Positions 35,389-44,385 of a DNA stretch of 64,000 bases are shown in pieces. The stretch is from positions 1-64,000 of the forward strand of contig CAZFUY010000004.1 in NCBI GenBank assembly GCA_964522445.1. The letters run 5' to 3'. Position 1 is the stretch's first letter. Each line of letters starts with the position of its first letter. The DNA is from CAZFUY01 sp964522445. GTDB lineage: Bacteria > Pseudomonadota > Gammaproteobacteria > SZUA-229. A model generated the notes under the pieces. That model saw only the letters and a list, made by a program, of their open reading frames with translations. It did not search any database and was not told the DNA's origin. Made by a program: the position numbers and the translations under genes.

Positions 35389-35421
35389 AAAACGGCATCA
35401 GTTTTAATCTGATGCCGCTTT
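35389..35421 (-). terminator. Rho-independent terminator after fimV
   Basis: Stem CGGCATCAG/CTGATGCCG with a 7-base loop, followed on the minus strand by a run of seven T. Confidence 0.88.
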
Positions 35422-35443
35422 TAAACCTGTTATAACAAAAAAA

Positions 35444-38400
35444 CTAACTTGCCTTCTGGAGCAACTCTTCTGCTTGCTGCTGCTGCTCCTCATTACCTTC
35501 CGCTTTTACTTCTTCCAGAATACTCCTGGCACCTTCATTATCACCCATATCAATATAGGCTTTAGCAAGATCAAGTTTAGTACCGACTTCATCAACATCC
35601 TCTGATAATTCTGAAATATCAAAATCATCGTCATCATCATCTAATGTGACTTCTACATCAGAATCATCATCCATATCCAGATTAATCTCTAAATCTTCAA
35701 CTGCTTCTTCACCTGTATCTGCATCTGCATCCAGATTAGCTTCCAGATCTTCTGACATTTCTATTTCCAGACCTGCATCGAGACTGGCCATAGTCTCATC
35801 TGAAACAGGGGGTACTTCATTGTCTGTACCCATATCCAGATCAACTTCCAGATCTTCTGGCACATCCATCTCAAGACCGGCATCAAGATTCGCCATAGTC
35901 TCATCTGAAACGGGGGGTATTTCATCGTCTGCATCTGCAGTGTCGTCTTCCAAATCTACTGCTAAATCAAGATCCATATCAGCATCCACAGATATTTCAT
36001 CTGTTGCAGCGTCTTCTGTTTCTTCTTCAAAACCAAGGTCTGAGGCATCAAAATCAAGAGAGAAATCTTCATCGATGTCTAAAGATGCCGAATCATCATC
36101 GACTTCTGCAATACTGTCACTGGCTTCTTCCAGCTCTTCTTCGAAATCACCCAGATCAAATTCTAAATCTGAAGCATCCACCGTGTCTGCTTCATCAGCA
36201 GAATCATCTAATCCCTCCAGATCCAGTGGTTCATTTAATATCTGAGTAGCATCAGCATCGGCTTCATCTGATGACAGCTCCTCATCAAAACCAAGATCCA
36301 GATCAGGTGCAACTTCAGCGTCTTCCGCATCCAGTTCAAGGTCTGTTGTCTGCGGCTTTTTAGGTAATAAATCATCAGTATCAAAGTCTGGCAGCGCAAT
36401 ACTACCGACTTCATTAAACATGGCATTGCTGGGGCATAACTCACGTCCCATGGCAACAACACGATCCCAATATCCTTTGTTATCACCTTTGCGCTGTTTA
36501 ACTTCTTCTGCCAGTGCGGCAAAGGCATCGCTATCTTTGCCTGCAAAATGCGTTTCCAGTAATTTCATCCGATAATCATCACGATCCGGATTTTCATTAA
36601 TTGCGTTGCGTAATAATTCTTCAGCCTGCTGATAAATGCCATAGGCTAAATAAACATCTGCCTCGGCAATAACATCATCACGCTCTTCTTCGTCTTCTGG
36701 TTCTTCATCGGCAAGACTGATAACAGTATCTTCCAGATCCGCAGAAATATCATCACCGCTTGAAGCATCAACCTGTGTTTCATCAAAATCAGAGTGGGTA
36801 TCGCCAAAACCAAGCTCTGTTCCTACTTCATCATCACTGGGCGACTGCATTTCTGCGGTTGCATCCAGATCCATTGCTTCTGTTTTAATGGTCGCTTCAT
36901 CTGCAACCTCATCAATTCCTGAACTATCAAGATCAGTCCATTCTTCATTTTCAGTTTTATTAATGCGACGACGACGCAGAATCATGCCAATAGTTGCAAG
37001 AAGAGCCAGTACGCCCGCACCAATTGCTGCCAGCATATTAGGGTCATCAAGCAGTTTTTCTATAAAACTTTTAGGCTTTTGTTGCGCAAATGCAGGCACA
37101 TCTGCTGCCTGAACAACTGGCTGCTCTTCTACGGCAGGCTGCTCCTCTGCAACAACTTCCTCACCAGTCACTTCTGTTGTTTCATCAACAAAAAGAGCGT
37201 CTTCAGCGGATGCTGCAACTTCACTTTCTTCGGCGACAGGTTCTTCTGTTGCTAATTCATCGACAGGCTGTTCTTCTGTTGCCACTTCTTCAGTGAGTGT
37301 TTTATCTATCGCGGCTTCATCTATCGCTGCTGGTTTAGCGCCTTCTAAATCCTGCTGTAATTTAGCCAGTTCACCATCATCCATTTGCAGAACATTTTGA
37401 ACTCTCTGTTCAAGTTCAGCCAGACGAGTGCGTAATTCTTCTTTTTCCAGACGTTCAGATTCAAGTGATTCCTGAGCCAGAGATAATTCATTGCGCAGTT
37501 TTTGCAGCTGCTGTGCTTCTGGATCCTGCGCTAAAGCAGCGGTATCACTACCATCAGAGTCGCTTGCGCTAACAATAGATAGCTGGCCATCTCCTGTTTC
37601 AACACTGCCATCAGTAACACCCGCTCCACTTTCAGATTCAGATTCTAATGAGGAGGCAGGTACTGCTCCGCTCATTGCCTGGCGGTATTCACGCCACAGT
37701 GCTGAGTGTTCTCTTGCCTGTGCCAGTGCTTCCTGCCTGCCCAATGATGTTATTGATGCACGATCTGGCATACGCAAAATATAGCCACGTTTTACACCAT
37801 TAATATTTTCTTTAATAAAAGCTTCAGGATTTTCTCTTACCAGTGCCAGCATCATCTGCTCAACAGAGACTGAATTATCTGGACGCATACGATTAGCCAT
37901 ACTCCACAAAGTATCATTTTGCTGAACTCGATAGCTTCCGCTCACTTCCTGATACTGAGGAACAGGCTGATATGTAACCTGTTTTTGAGTGCTTTCCGAT
38001 TCAACAACAGCTACCGGCGCAACTTGCGTACTCTGCATCGCCTGTGGCGCGGCATAAGCACTTTGTGCTGGGCGACCACCCTGTTGTTGTATCGAAGATT
38101 TTTGAGATGCCGGCTGAGCCTGAGTTGAATCAGCCGGATCAATAAAAGGGCGACCATTGTCCGCAGCAGGCTGTGCGGGTGCAGATGTACTTGCAGTAGA
38201 TCCTGAATAAACAGGTGGGTCTAATAACAAGGTATATTCACGTAACATGTGGCCTTCTGGCCAGTCAATTTCTACAAGAAAACTTAGAAAAGGTTCACGA
38301 ATAGGTTTTTTGGTTTTAATACTTATATAAAGCTTATTGTTCTTTAAAAAAGCCTTAAATTTAAGTTGTTGTAGCAAATAAGGGCGATCAATGCCTGATC

Positions 38401-38596
38401 GAGAAAAAGCGTCCCTGGATGCCAGCTTAACAATAAGTTGCTCAATATCTTCCGGCTCAGCAGATAAAACTTCAACTTCTGCATCCAGCTCCTGATTAAG
38501 CGCAGAATTCAGTTCTATTTCTCCCAGCCCCAGAGGATAACCTCGTCCAGGCATTAAAGCAGCTAAAATAGCCATGCTTAATGTCAGTTTGCGCAC
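35444..38596 (-). CDS. fimV: FimV/HubP-family polar peptidoglycan-binding protein
   Basis: About 1050 residues. Signal sequence; conserved N-terminal region starting LGLGEIELNSALNQEL; LysM domain (about 217-275) that binds peptidoglycan; coiled coil; a membrane helix (about 515-540); then a very acidic cytoplasmic half ending in the conserved FimV C-terminal helix pair (TKLDLAKAYIDMGD...AEELLQKAS). FimV organises type IV pilus and polar proteins and activates adenylate cyclase in Pseudomonas. The start is set at a GTG at 38596 with AGGGG 7-8 bases upstream; an ATG at 38629 without a ribosome site would add 11 residues. A 35-residue tandem repeat (PPVSDETMA-LDAGLE) occurs in the acidic region. 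Confidence 0.93.
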   Translation of the reverse strand: MRKLTLSMAILAALMPGRGYPLGLGEIELNSALNQELDAEVEVLSAEPEDIEQLIVKLASRDAFSRSGIDRPYLLQQLKFKAFLKNNKLYISIKTKKPIREPFLSFLVEIDWPEGHMLREYTLLLDPPVYSGSTASTSAPAQPAADNGRPFIDPADSTQAQPASQKSSIQQQGGRPAQSAYAAPQAMQSTQVAPVAVVESESTQKQVTYQPVPQYQEVSGSYRVQQNDTLWSMANRMRPDNSVSVEQMMLALVRENPEAFIKENINGVKRGYILRMPDRASITSLGRQEALAQAREHSALWREYRQAMSGAVPASSLESESESGAGVTDGSVETGDGQLSIVSASDSDGSDTAALAQDPEAQQLQKLRNELSLAQESLESERLEKEELRTRLAELEQRVQNVLQMDDGELAKLQQDLEGAKPAAIDEAAIDKTLTEEVATEEQPVDELATEEPVAEESEVAASAEDALFVDETTEVTGEEVVAEEQPAVEEQPVVQAADVPAFAQQKPKSFIEKLLDDPNMLAAIGAGVLALLATIGMILRRRRINKTENEEWTDLDSSGIDEVADEATIKTEAMDLDATAEMQSPSDDEVGTELGFGDTHSDFDETQVDASSGDDISADLEDTVISLADEEPEDEEERDDVIAEADVYLAYGIYQQAEELLRNAINENPDRDDYRMKLLETHFAGKDSDAFAALAEEVKQRKGDNKGYWDRVVAMGRELCPSNAMFNEVGSIALPDFDTDDLLPKKPQTTDLELDAEDAEVAPDLDLGFDEELSSDEADADATQILNEPLDLEGLDDSADEADTVDASDLEFDLGDFEEELEEASDSIAEVDDDSASLDIDEDFSLDFDASDLGFEEETEDAATDEISVDADMDLDLAVDLEDDTADADDEIPPVSDETMANLDAGLEMDVPEDLEVDLDMGTDNEVPPVSDETMASLDAGLEIEMSEDLEANLDADADTGEEAVEDLEINLDMDDDSDVEVTLDDDDDDFDISELSEDVDEVGTKLDLAKAYIDMGDNEGARSILEEVKAEGNEEQQQQAEELLQKAS

Positions 38597-38714
38597 CGCT
38601 TTTCCCCTCAAAATCGATTCCTCAGACATACGAAATAATGAAACAGGGATAGAAACTCCCCCATTTCGGTCAACATGCTAAGAATGAGCTTTAGCATTTA
38701 GGTGTAACTATAGG

Positions 38715-39737
38715 TTATAAATAGTCTTTTATCAAAATTTCTGCAATTTGCACACTATTTAATGCCGCACCTTTTCGCACATTATCGGCAACAACCCACA
38801 AATTTAAGCCTTTTTCATGGGAAATATCTTCTCGAATCCTGCCAACATAAGTAGGGTCGGTGGTTGCGCCTTCTGTCACAGCTGTTGGATAGCCACCATC
38901 TTTGCGCTCATCCATCACTTTAATGCCCGCAGATTTTGACAGCAGATCACGGCACTCATCCGCCGTCATTTTTTCATTTGTTTCAATATGCAGTGCTTCA
39001 GAGTGACCATAGAACACAGGCACACGAACCGCTGTTGGATTTACCACGATGCTGTCATCTTCCATAATTTTTTTGGTTTCCCACACCATTTTCATTTCTT
39101 CTTTGGTGTAACCGTTATCCATAAAAACATCTATATGCGGTAAAACATTAAAAGCTATTTGCTTGGGATAAACATTACATTCAACTTCTAAACCATTTAG
39201 CAACTTTGCGGTTTGCCCTGCCAGCTCTTCAATAGCTTCTTTACCCGTGCCAGAAACAGCCTGATAGGTACACACATTAATGCGAGAAATACCAACTGCA
39301 TCTTTAATCGGTTTTAGCGCCACTAACATTTGAATAGTTGAACAGTTTGGATTTGCAATAATGCCTTTGGTTTTGTAACGAGCAATTGCATGTGGATTAA
39401 CTTCTGGCACAACCAAAGGAATATCATCGACATAACGAAACTCAGAAGTGTTATCAATAACAACACAACCTGCCGCAGCTGCTTTTGGTGCAAACTCTTT
39501 TGAAATAGAACCACCAGCAGAAAACAAACCAATCTGAACTTTTGAAAAATCAAAATCTGCCAGATTTTCAACTGTTAATAATTTATCACCAAATTCTACT
39601 TTTTTACCCGCAGAACGCTCTGACGCTAATGCATAAACTTTACCTACTGGAAAGTTTCTTTCTGCCAGAATAGATAACATAGTTTCACCCACAGCACCTG
39701 TGGCACCGACTACTGCTACATCATATGTTTTACTCAT
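38715..39737 (-). CDS. asd: Aspartate-semialdehyde dehydrogenase
   Basis: 340 residues from the ATG at 39737 (GGGT upstream; the frame is open to 39770). Reduces aspartyl phosphate to the semialdehyde for Lys, Met, Thr and diaminopimelate synthesis. It shows VVGATGAVGE for NADP and the catalytic cysteine in NPNCSTIQM. It lies between leuB and fimV, the usual neighbourhood in gammaproteobacteria. Confidence 0.96.
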   Translation of the reverse strand: MSKTYDVAVVGATGAVGETMLSILAERNFPVGKVYALASERSAGKKVEFGDKLLTVENLADFDFSKVQIGLFSAGGSISKEFAPKAAAAGCVVIDNTSEFRYVDDIPLVVPEVNPHAIARYKTKGIIANPNCSTIQMLVALKPIKDAVGISRINVCTYQAVSGTGKEAIEELAGQTAKLLNGLEVECNVYPKQIAFNVLPHIDVFMDNGYTKEEMKMVWETKKIMEDDSIVVNPTAVRVPVFYGHSEALHIETNEKMTADECRDLLSKSAGIKVMDERKDGGYPTAVTEGATTDPTYVGRIREDISHEKGLNLWVVADNVRKGAALNSVQIAEILIKDYL

Positions 39738-39768
39738 AACTTTACCCTTAATATTTAAATTGCTAGCC

Positions 39769-39836
39769 ACAGAGGCTCAGAGGACACAAAGATTTTTAAA
39801 GTTAATTAATAGCTCTGTGCCTCTGCGGCAAATTTT
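39769..39836. repeat. Inverted repeat between leuB and asd
   Basis: GCCACAGAGGCTCAGAG and its near-exact inverse CTCTGTGCCTCTGCGGC flank a 35-base AT-rich centre, filling most of the gap. Confidence 0.65.
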
Positions 39837-40913
39837 TTAAGCTTTTAAAGCTTCAATCACTGCATCACCCATTGCCGCAGTACCCACTTCTTTACAGCCT
39901 TCAGACATAATATCTGGCGTGCGCAAACCTTTATCCAGAACATTACCGACTGCATTTTCAATACGTTGTGCCACAGCTTCATTATCCAGACTGTAACGCA
40001 ACATCATGGCAACAGATAAAATAGTCGCCAGTGGATTGGCAACACCTTTACCTGCAATATCCGGAGCTGAACCATGTATGGGTTCATACATGCCTTTACC
40101 ATTTGCATCTAGTGAAGCCGATGGCAACATACCAATTGATCCGGTTAACATTGCTGCCGCATCTGACAAAACATCACCAAATAAATTGCTGGTCACCATT
40201 ACATCAAACTGTTTCGGCCATTTAACTAACTGCATCGCTGCGTTATCAACATACATATGGCTAAGTTCTACTTCCGGATAATCTTTGGCGACATTCTCCA
40301 TCACGTCTCGCCACAGTTCAGATACTTCCAGTACATTGGCTTTATCTACTGAGCAAACACGTTTGTCTCGCTTCATGGCAATATCAAAAGCGGAACGACC
40401 TATGCGATCAATTTCACTTTCTTTATAACCCGCGGTGTTATAAGCATAACGCTCACCATCTTTTTCAGTAATTTCACGAGGCTGACCAAAATAAATGCCA
40501 CCAGTTAATTCACGCACAATCATAATATCTAAACCCGCCACTATCTCTGCTTTTAAAGAGGATGCGTCAGCCAGTTGAGGATATAAAATAGCAGGACGTA
40601 AGTTTGAAAATAGAGTCATTTCGGAGCGCAGGCCTAGCAAACCTTTTTCAGGTCGTTTTTCACGGGGTAGTGACTCATATTGTGGACCACCCACAGCACC
40701 TAATAAAATCGCATCGGATGCTTTACACAGATTTAAAGTAGCTTCAGGCAATGGATCACCGGCTGCATCATAACCTGCACCACCAACAGGTGCTTCTTCC
40801 AGCTCTACATTTAATGAGCCATCATCTTTTAGAAAGTTAATAAGCTTAACCGCTTCATTAACTATTTCTGGGCCTATACCATCACCGGGAAGAATTGCTA
40901 TTTTTTGTGTCAT
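39837..40913 (-). CDS. leuB: 3-isopropylmalate dehydrogenase
   Basis: 358 residues. Oxidative decarboxylation in leucine synthesis. The NAD-type isocitrate dehydrogenase fold is clear: start IAILPGDGIGPEIV, substrate arginines in LRSEMTLFSNLRPA, RELTGGIYFG, and the metal-binding SNLFGDVLSD. It is downstream of leuD with a repeat element in the 246-base gap, so it may have its own expression control. Confidence 0.97.
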   Translation of the reverse strand: MTQKIAILPGDGIGPEIVNEAVKLINFLKDDGSLNVELEEAPVGGAGYDAAGDPLPEATLNLCKASDAILLGAVGGPQYESLPREKRPEKGLLGLRSEMTLFSNLRPAILYPQLADASSLKAEIVAGLDIMIVRELTGGIYFGQPREITEKDGERYAYNTAGYKESEIDRIGRSAFDIAMKRDKRVCSVDKANVLEVSELWRDVMENVAKDYPEVELSHMYVDNAAMQLVKWPKQFDVMVTSNLFGDVLSDAAAMLTGSIGMLPSASLDANGKGMYEPIHGSAPDIAGKGVANPLATILSVAMMLRYSLDNEAVAQRIENAVGNVLDKGLRTPDIMSEGCKEVGTAAMGDAVIEALKA

Positions 40914-40963
40914 GTTTAAAACCTTTTTTTGTCATGAAGACACTGAGAATTAATTAATAAAAT

Positions 40964-41115
40964 AAAAGCAAAAGAAAACGCAAATGAACGCAAACAACGG
41001 AAATAAACGCGAATGTTTGTTTATGCACCTAAGGTGTACCACACCCTACTTAGCCTTTGCTTTTATTTGCGTGCATTGGCGTTCATTTGCGTTATTCGCG
41101 TTTTCTTTTGCTTTT
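40964..41115. repeat. Inverted-repeat element, AAAGCAAAAGAAAACGC family, copy 2
   Basis: Left arm AAAAGCAAAAGAAAACGC plus AAATGAACGCAAACAACG at about 40964-41012 and inverted right arm at about 41064-41115, with a short centre that includes the palindromic GGTGTACCACACC region. It lies between leuD and leuB. Confidence 0.8.
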
Positions 41116-41159
41116 CATCATGTTCAAGTAAGTAACTTTTGCCTCTGCATCAAGATTAA

Positions 41160-41795
41160 TCAAAATAACCAGGGCGCTGATTGCTTTCGTTGTTCTTCAT
41201 ACGCTTTAATATCATTCGCATGTTTTAAAGTCAGGCCAATATCATCCAGGCCATTTAGCAGACAATATTTACGAAACTCATCAACATCAAAATTTATTTT
41301 ATCGCCTTCTTCTATGATAATTTTTTGCGATTCTAAATCAATCGTTAACTGATAACCTTTTTTTGATTTTACTCTGTTAAATAAATCATCAACCACACTG
41401 GCTTCAAGTGCTATGGGTAACAAACCATTTTTAAAGCTGTTGTTAAAAAAGATGTCTGCAAAACTGGGGGCAATTACGGCACGAAAACCAAAATCGGTTA
41501 ATGCCCAAACGGCATGTTCTCTTGATGAGCCACAACCAAAATTCTCGCGAGCCATTAATATACGCGCCTGATCATAAGGCTGCTGATTTAATATAAAATC
41601 TTTATTAATGCGACGCGCAGAATTATCCATGCCGGGCTCACCCGGATCAAGATAACGCCAGTCATCAAATGCATTGGGGCCAAAGCCACTGCGTTGAATT
41701 GATTTTAAATATTGCTTGGGAATAATCGCATCAGTATCAACATTGGGTCGATCCAATGGTGCAACAATTCCGGTTTCTTTTATAAATTTTTCCAT
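41160..41795 (-). CDS. leuD: 3-isopropylmalate dehydratase small subunit
   Basis: 211 residues. Forms the swivelling domain of isopropylmalate isomerase with LeuC. Typical segments are LDRPNVDTDAIIPKQYL and the GCGSSREHAVWAL loop. It is separated from leuC by the small lipoprotein gene at 41834-41974. Confidence 0.97.
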   Translation of the reverse strand: MEKFIKETGIVAPLDRPNVDTDAIIPKQYLKSIQRSGFGPNAFDDWRYLDPGEPGMDNSARRINKDFILNQQPYDQARILMARENFGCGSSREHAVWALTDFGFRAVIAPSFADIFFNNSFKNGLLPIALEASVVDDLFNRVKSKKGYQLTIDLESQKIIIEEGDKINFDVDEFRKYCLLNGLDDIGLTLKHANDIKAYEEQRKQSAPWLF

Positions 41796-41833
41796 AACAA
41801 TCTCGATTAATTTTTAGCTCTTCTCACTGACAA

Positions 41834-41974
41834 TTATTCTTTATTATTCTCTTTGTCATTTTTCTGGATTTTTTCCCCTAAAACTTCCAGGTCTTTTCCA
41901 AAGCCTTCAATCGTATTACAGGCCGTAATTGAAAAAAAACCTGACACCAACATAAGAACAAATAGTTTTTTCAT
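41834..41974 (-). CDS. Entericidin-like small lipoprotein
   Basis: A 46-residue open frame between leuC and leuD. The ATG at 41974 has AGGAAAT 7 bases upstream, and the leuC stop codon lies 12 bases before it. The product starts MKKLFVLMLVSGFFSITAC, a lipoprotein signal with lipobox ITAC, and the mature part (NTIEGFGKDLEVLGEKIQK) matches the entericidin pattern of a Cys-anchored amphipathic helix. Entericidins are outer-membrane lipoproteins of an E. coli toxin-antidote pair; in other gammaproteobacteria single copies are widespread and of unknown role. No partner copy is seen here. Confidence 0.82.
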   Translation of the reverse strand: MKKLFVLMLVSGFFSITACNTIEGFGKDLEVLGEKIQKNDKENNKE

Positions 41975-41986
41975 AACCGTATTTCC

Positions 41987-43390
41987 TCAAAAATTTCTAA
42001 CATCAACAAAGTGACCCGCAATAGCCGCAGCAGCGGCCATAGCAGGGCTGACTAAATGCGTACGACCTCCCTGCCCCTGACGACCTTCAAAATTACGATT
42101 TGAAGTTGATGCACAACGCTCGCCTGAATCAAGACGATCCGCATTCATCGCCAGACACATGGAACAACCAGGATCACGCCATTCAAAACCCGCTTCAATA
42201 AATAATTTATCGAGTCCTTCTTTCTCCGCCTGCTGTTTTATCAGACCTGAGCCGGGAACGATTAATGCCTGCTTCACATTTTCAGCGATTTTTCGTCCTT
42301 TAATCACTTTGGCCGCCTGCTGTAAATCTTCTAAACGTGAATTGGTGCATGAGCCTATAAAGACTTTATCAATAGTAATCTGATTGATTGGCTCACCCGC
42401 ATTCAGTCCCATATAATTCAGCGCTTTTTCCATGCCACTGGCTTTAACCTGATCTGCCTGGCTTGCAGGATCTGGAACGCGATCATCAATGGACACCACC
42501 ATTTCAGGCGAAGTTCCCCAGGTCACCTGTGGCTTAATATCTGCCGCATCCAGTGTAATTTCAGTATCAAAGACAGCATCGCTATCACTGACCAGATCCT
42601 TCCATGCGGCAACGGCTTTATCCCATACATCCACATGGGGTGAATAAGGTCGGCCTTTTACAAACTCAATGGTGATGTCATCAACCGCCACCAGCCCCAC
42701 TCGCGCGCCCGCTTCTATGGCCATATTGCATATTGTCATGCGGCCTTCCATTGAGGTATCTCGAATTGCACTGCCCGCAAATTCAATCGCGTAACCTGTG
42801 CCACCCGCCGTACCTATCTCACCAATAACAGCCAGCACTATATCTTTCGCTGTTACACCCACACCCAGCTTGCCATCAATGTTAATACGCATATTTTTCA
42901 TTTTTTTCTGCAACAAACACTGGGTTGCTAAAACATGCTCAACTTCCGATGTGCCTATGCCAAATGCCATAGCACCAAATGCACCATGGGTAGCAGTATG
43001 TGAATCACCGCAGACCAGCGTCATGCCCGGCAAAGTTGCGCCCTGCTCCGGGCCAATAACATGCACTATGCCCTGACGAATATCATTCATATCGAATTCA
43101 GTAATGCCAAATTCTTTGCAGTTGCTACCCAGTGTTTCAACCTGTAAACAGGCAATGGGATCAGTAATGCCTTTATCTCGATCAATGGTAGGCACGTTAT
43201 GATCAGGAACAGCCAGTGCTGTATCTGTTCGCCACACGTCACGGCCTGCTATACGCAAACCTTCAAAAGCCTGTGGAGAAGTGACTTCATGCACCAGATG
43301 ACGATCAATATATAGCAATGCCGTACCACCATCTTCTGTGCGCACGACATGAGAATCGAATAATTTATCGTAAAGGGTTTTGCCTGACAT
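41987..43390 (-). CDS. leuC: 3-isopropylmalate dehydratase large subunit
   Basis: 467 residues, aconitase-like. The 4Fe-4S cysteines are in GSCTNSR and GCSMCLAMN near the C-terminus, and the VCGDSHTATHGAFG substrate segment is present. First gene of the leu operon in this window, divergent from the LysR regulator gene with a 122-base gap that contains a LysR-type palindrome. Confidence 0.97.
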   Translation of the reverse strand: MSGKTLYDKLFDSHVVRTEDGGTALLYIDRHLVHEVTSPQAFEGLRIAGRDVWRTDTALAVPDHNVPTIDRDKGITDPIACLQVETLGSNCKEFGITEFDMNDIRQGIVHVIGPEQGATLPGMTLVCGDSHTATHGAFGAMAFGIGTSEVEHVLATQCLLQKKMKNMRINIDGKLGVGVTAKDIVLAVIGEIGTAGGTGYAIEFAGSAIRDTSMEGRMTICNMAIEAGARVGLVAVDDITIEFVKGRPYSPHVDVWDKAVAAWKDLVSDSDAVFDTEITLDAADIKPQVTWGTSPEMVVSIDDRVPDPASQADQVKASGMEKALNYMGLNAGEPINQITIDKVFIGSCTNSRLEDLQQAAKVIKGRKIAENVKQALIVPGSGLIKQQAEKEGLDKLFIEAGFEWRDPGCSMCLAMNADRLDSGERCASTSNRNFEGRQGQGGRTHLVSPAMAAAAAIAGHFVDVRNF

Positions 43391-43479
43391 TTAGCATTCT
43401 CCAACCATTAGACCTGTAATTGAGACTGATTTTATGCCCGAACAAGCCATAAAACAAATTCATTATTTTTATAGTATGC

Positions 43480-43494
43480 ATTCCTTTTAGGAAT
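43480..43494. promoter_or_regulatory. LysR-type binding palindrome in the leuC-lysR gap
   Basis: ATTCC-TTTTA-GGAAT is a perfect dyad containing the T-N11-A spacing of LysR-type operators. It lies 19 bases before the LysR start and 90 bases before leuC, so the regulator probably controls itself and the leu operon. Confidence 0.55.
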
Positions 43495-43512
43495 AGATTA
43501 AAATCCAGCTTT

Positions 43513-44385
43513 ATGGATATTCAGAACCTGCAAGCCTTTATTATCGTCAGTGAAAACAGCTCATTTTCAAAAGCAGCTGAAAAACTGTTTATTACTCAAC
43601 CCGCCGTCAGCAAACGCATCTCATCACTGGAACAGGAACTTGGTGTAAAACTGTTTGACCGCATTGGCAAATCGGTACAGACAACCGAAGCAGGACTGGC
43701 TTTACTGGTCAGCGCAAAACGCATACTGGCCGAGCTGGAAAATAGCCGTCGAGTAATAAGCAATCTTACCGGCAAGGTTAATGGCCCATTGCGTCTTGGT
43801 ACCAGCCACCACATTGGCCTGCACCGACTCCCCCCGGCATTACGCGCCTATACCGCTCAATACCCGGATGTTGATCTGGATATTCACTTTATGGATTCAG
43901 AAGATGCCTGCGAGGCAGTTATCAAAGGCGACCTGGAACTGGCCATTGCTACCCTGCCAGAAAAACCTATGGATAATCTAACCACAAAAATTATCTGGCA
44001 TGATCCATTATGCATTGCCGTTAGCAAAGATCATCCATTAGCAAACAGAAAAAATATAAAGCAAAACACATTACTGGAATATCCAGCCATACTGCCATCA
44101 CAAAGCACATTTACTCGCAGGCTAATGGAAAAAGCATTAACGATGGATAGCCGTAAAATGAAGATTGCAATGGAAACCAATTACCTTGAAACCATTAAAA
44201 TGATGGTGTCTATTGGATTAGGCTGGAGCGTATTACCTAAATCGATGATCACGGATGATATTCAATGTATCCATATAAAAAACATTCGCATGGAACGGCA
44301 ATTAGGTGTTGCCTATCATGCGGAGCGCACTTTATCGAATGCGGCAAAGATGTTTTTAAAAAAGCTAAAAGAATTTAGCCGTTAA
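43513..44385 (+). CDS. LysR-family transcriptional regulator
   Basis: 290 residues with an N-terminal winged helix (AAEKLFITQPAVSKRISSLEQELGVKLFDR) and a C-terminal LysR substrate-binding domain. It diverges from leuC, a position common for regulators of leucine synthesis genes, so control of the leu operon is likely; the effector is unknown. It ends tail-to-tail with the MFS gene, overlapping by 4 bases. Confidence 0.9.
   Translation: MDIQNLQAFIIVSENSSFSKAAEKLFITQPAVSKRISSLEQELGVKLFDRIGKSVQTTEAGLALLVSAKRILAELENSRRVISNLTGKVNGPLRLGTSHHIGLHRLPPALRAYTAQYPDVDLDIHFMDSEDACEAVIKGDLELAIATLPEKPMDNLTTKIIWHDPLCIAVSKDHPLANRKNIKQNTLLEYPAILPSQSTFTRRLMEKALTMDSRKMKIAMETNYLETIKMMVSIGLGWSVLPKSMITDDIQCIHIKNIRMERQLGVAYHAERTLSNAAKMFLKKLKEFSR

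Noticed and set aside
35646..36245. Long plus-strand open frame (199 codons) rich in serine
   Set aside because: It is the antisense of the Asp/Glu-rich FimV region; the serine richness is the mirror of acidic codons, and there is no ribosome site or family match.
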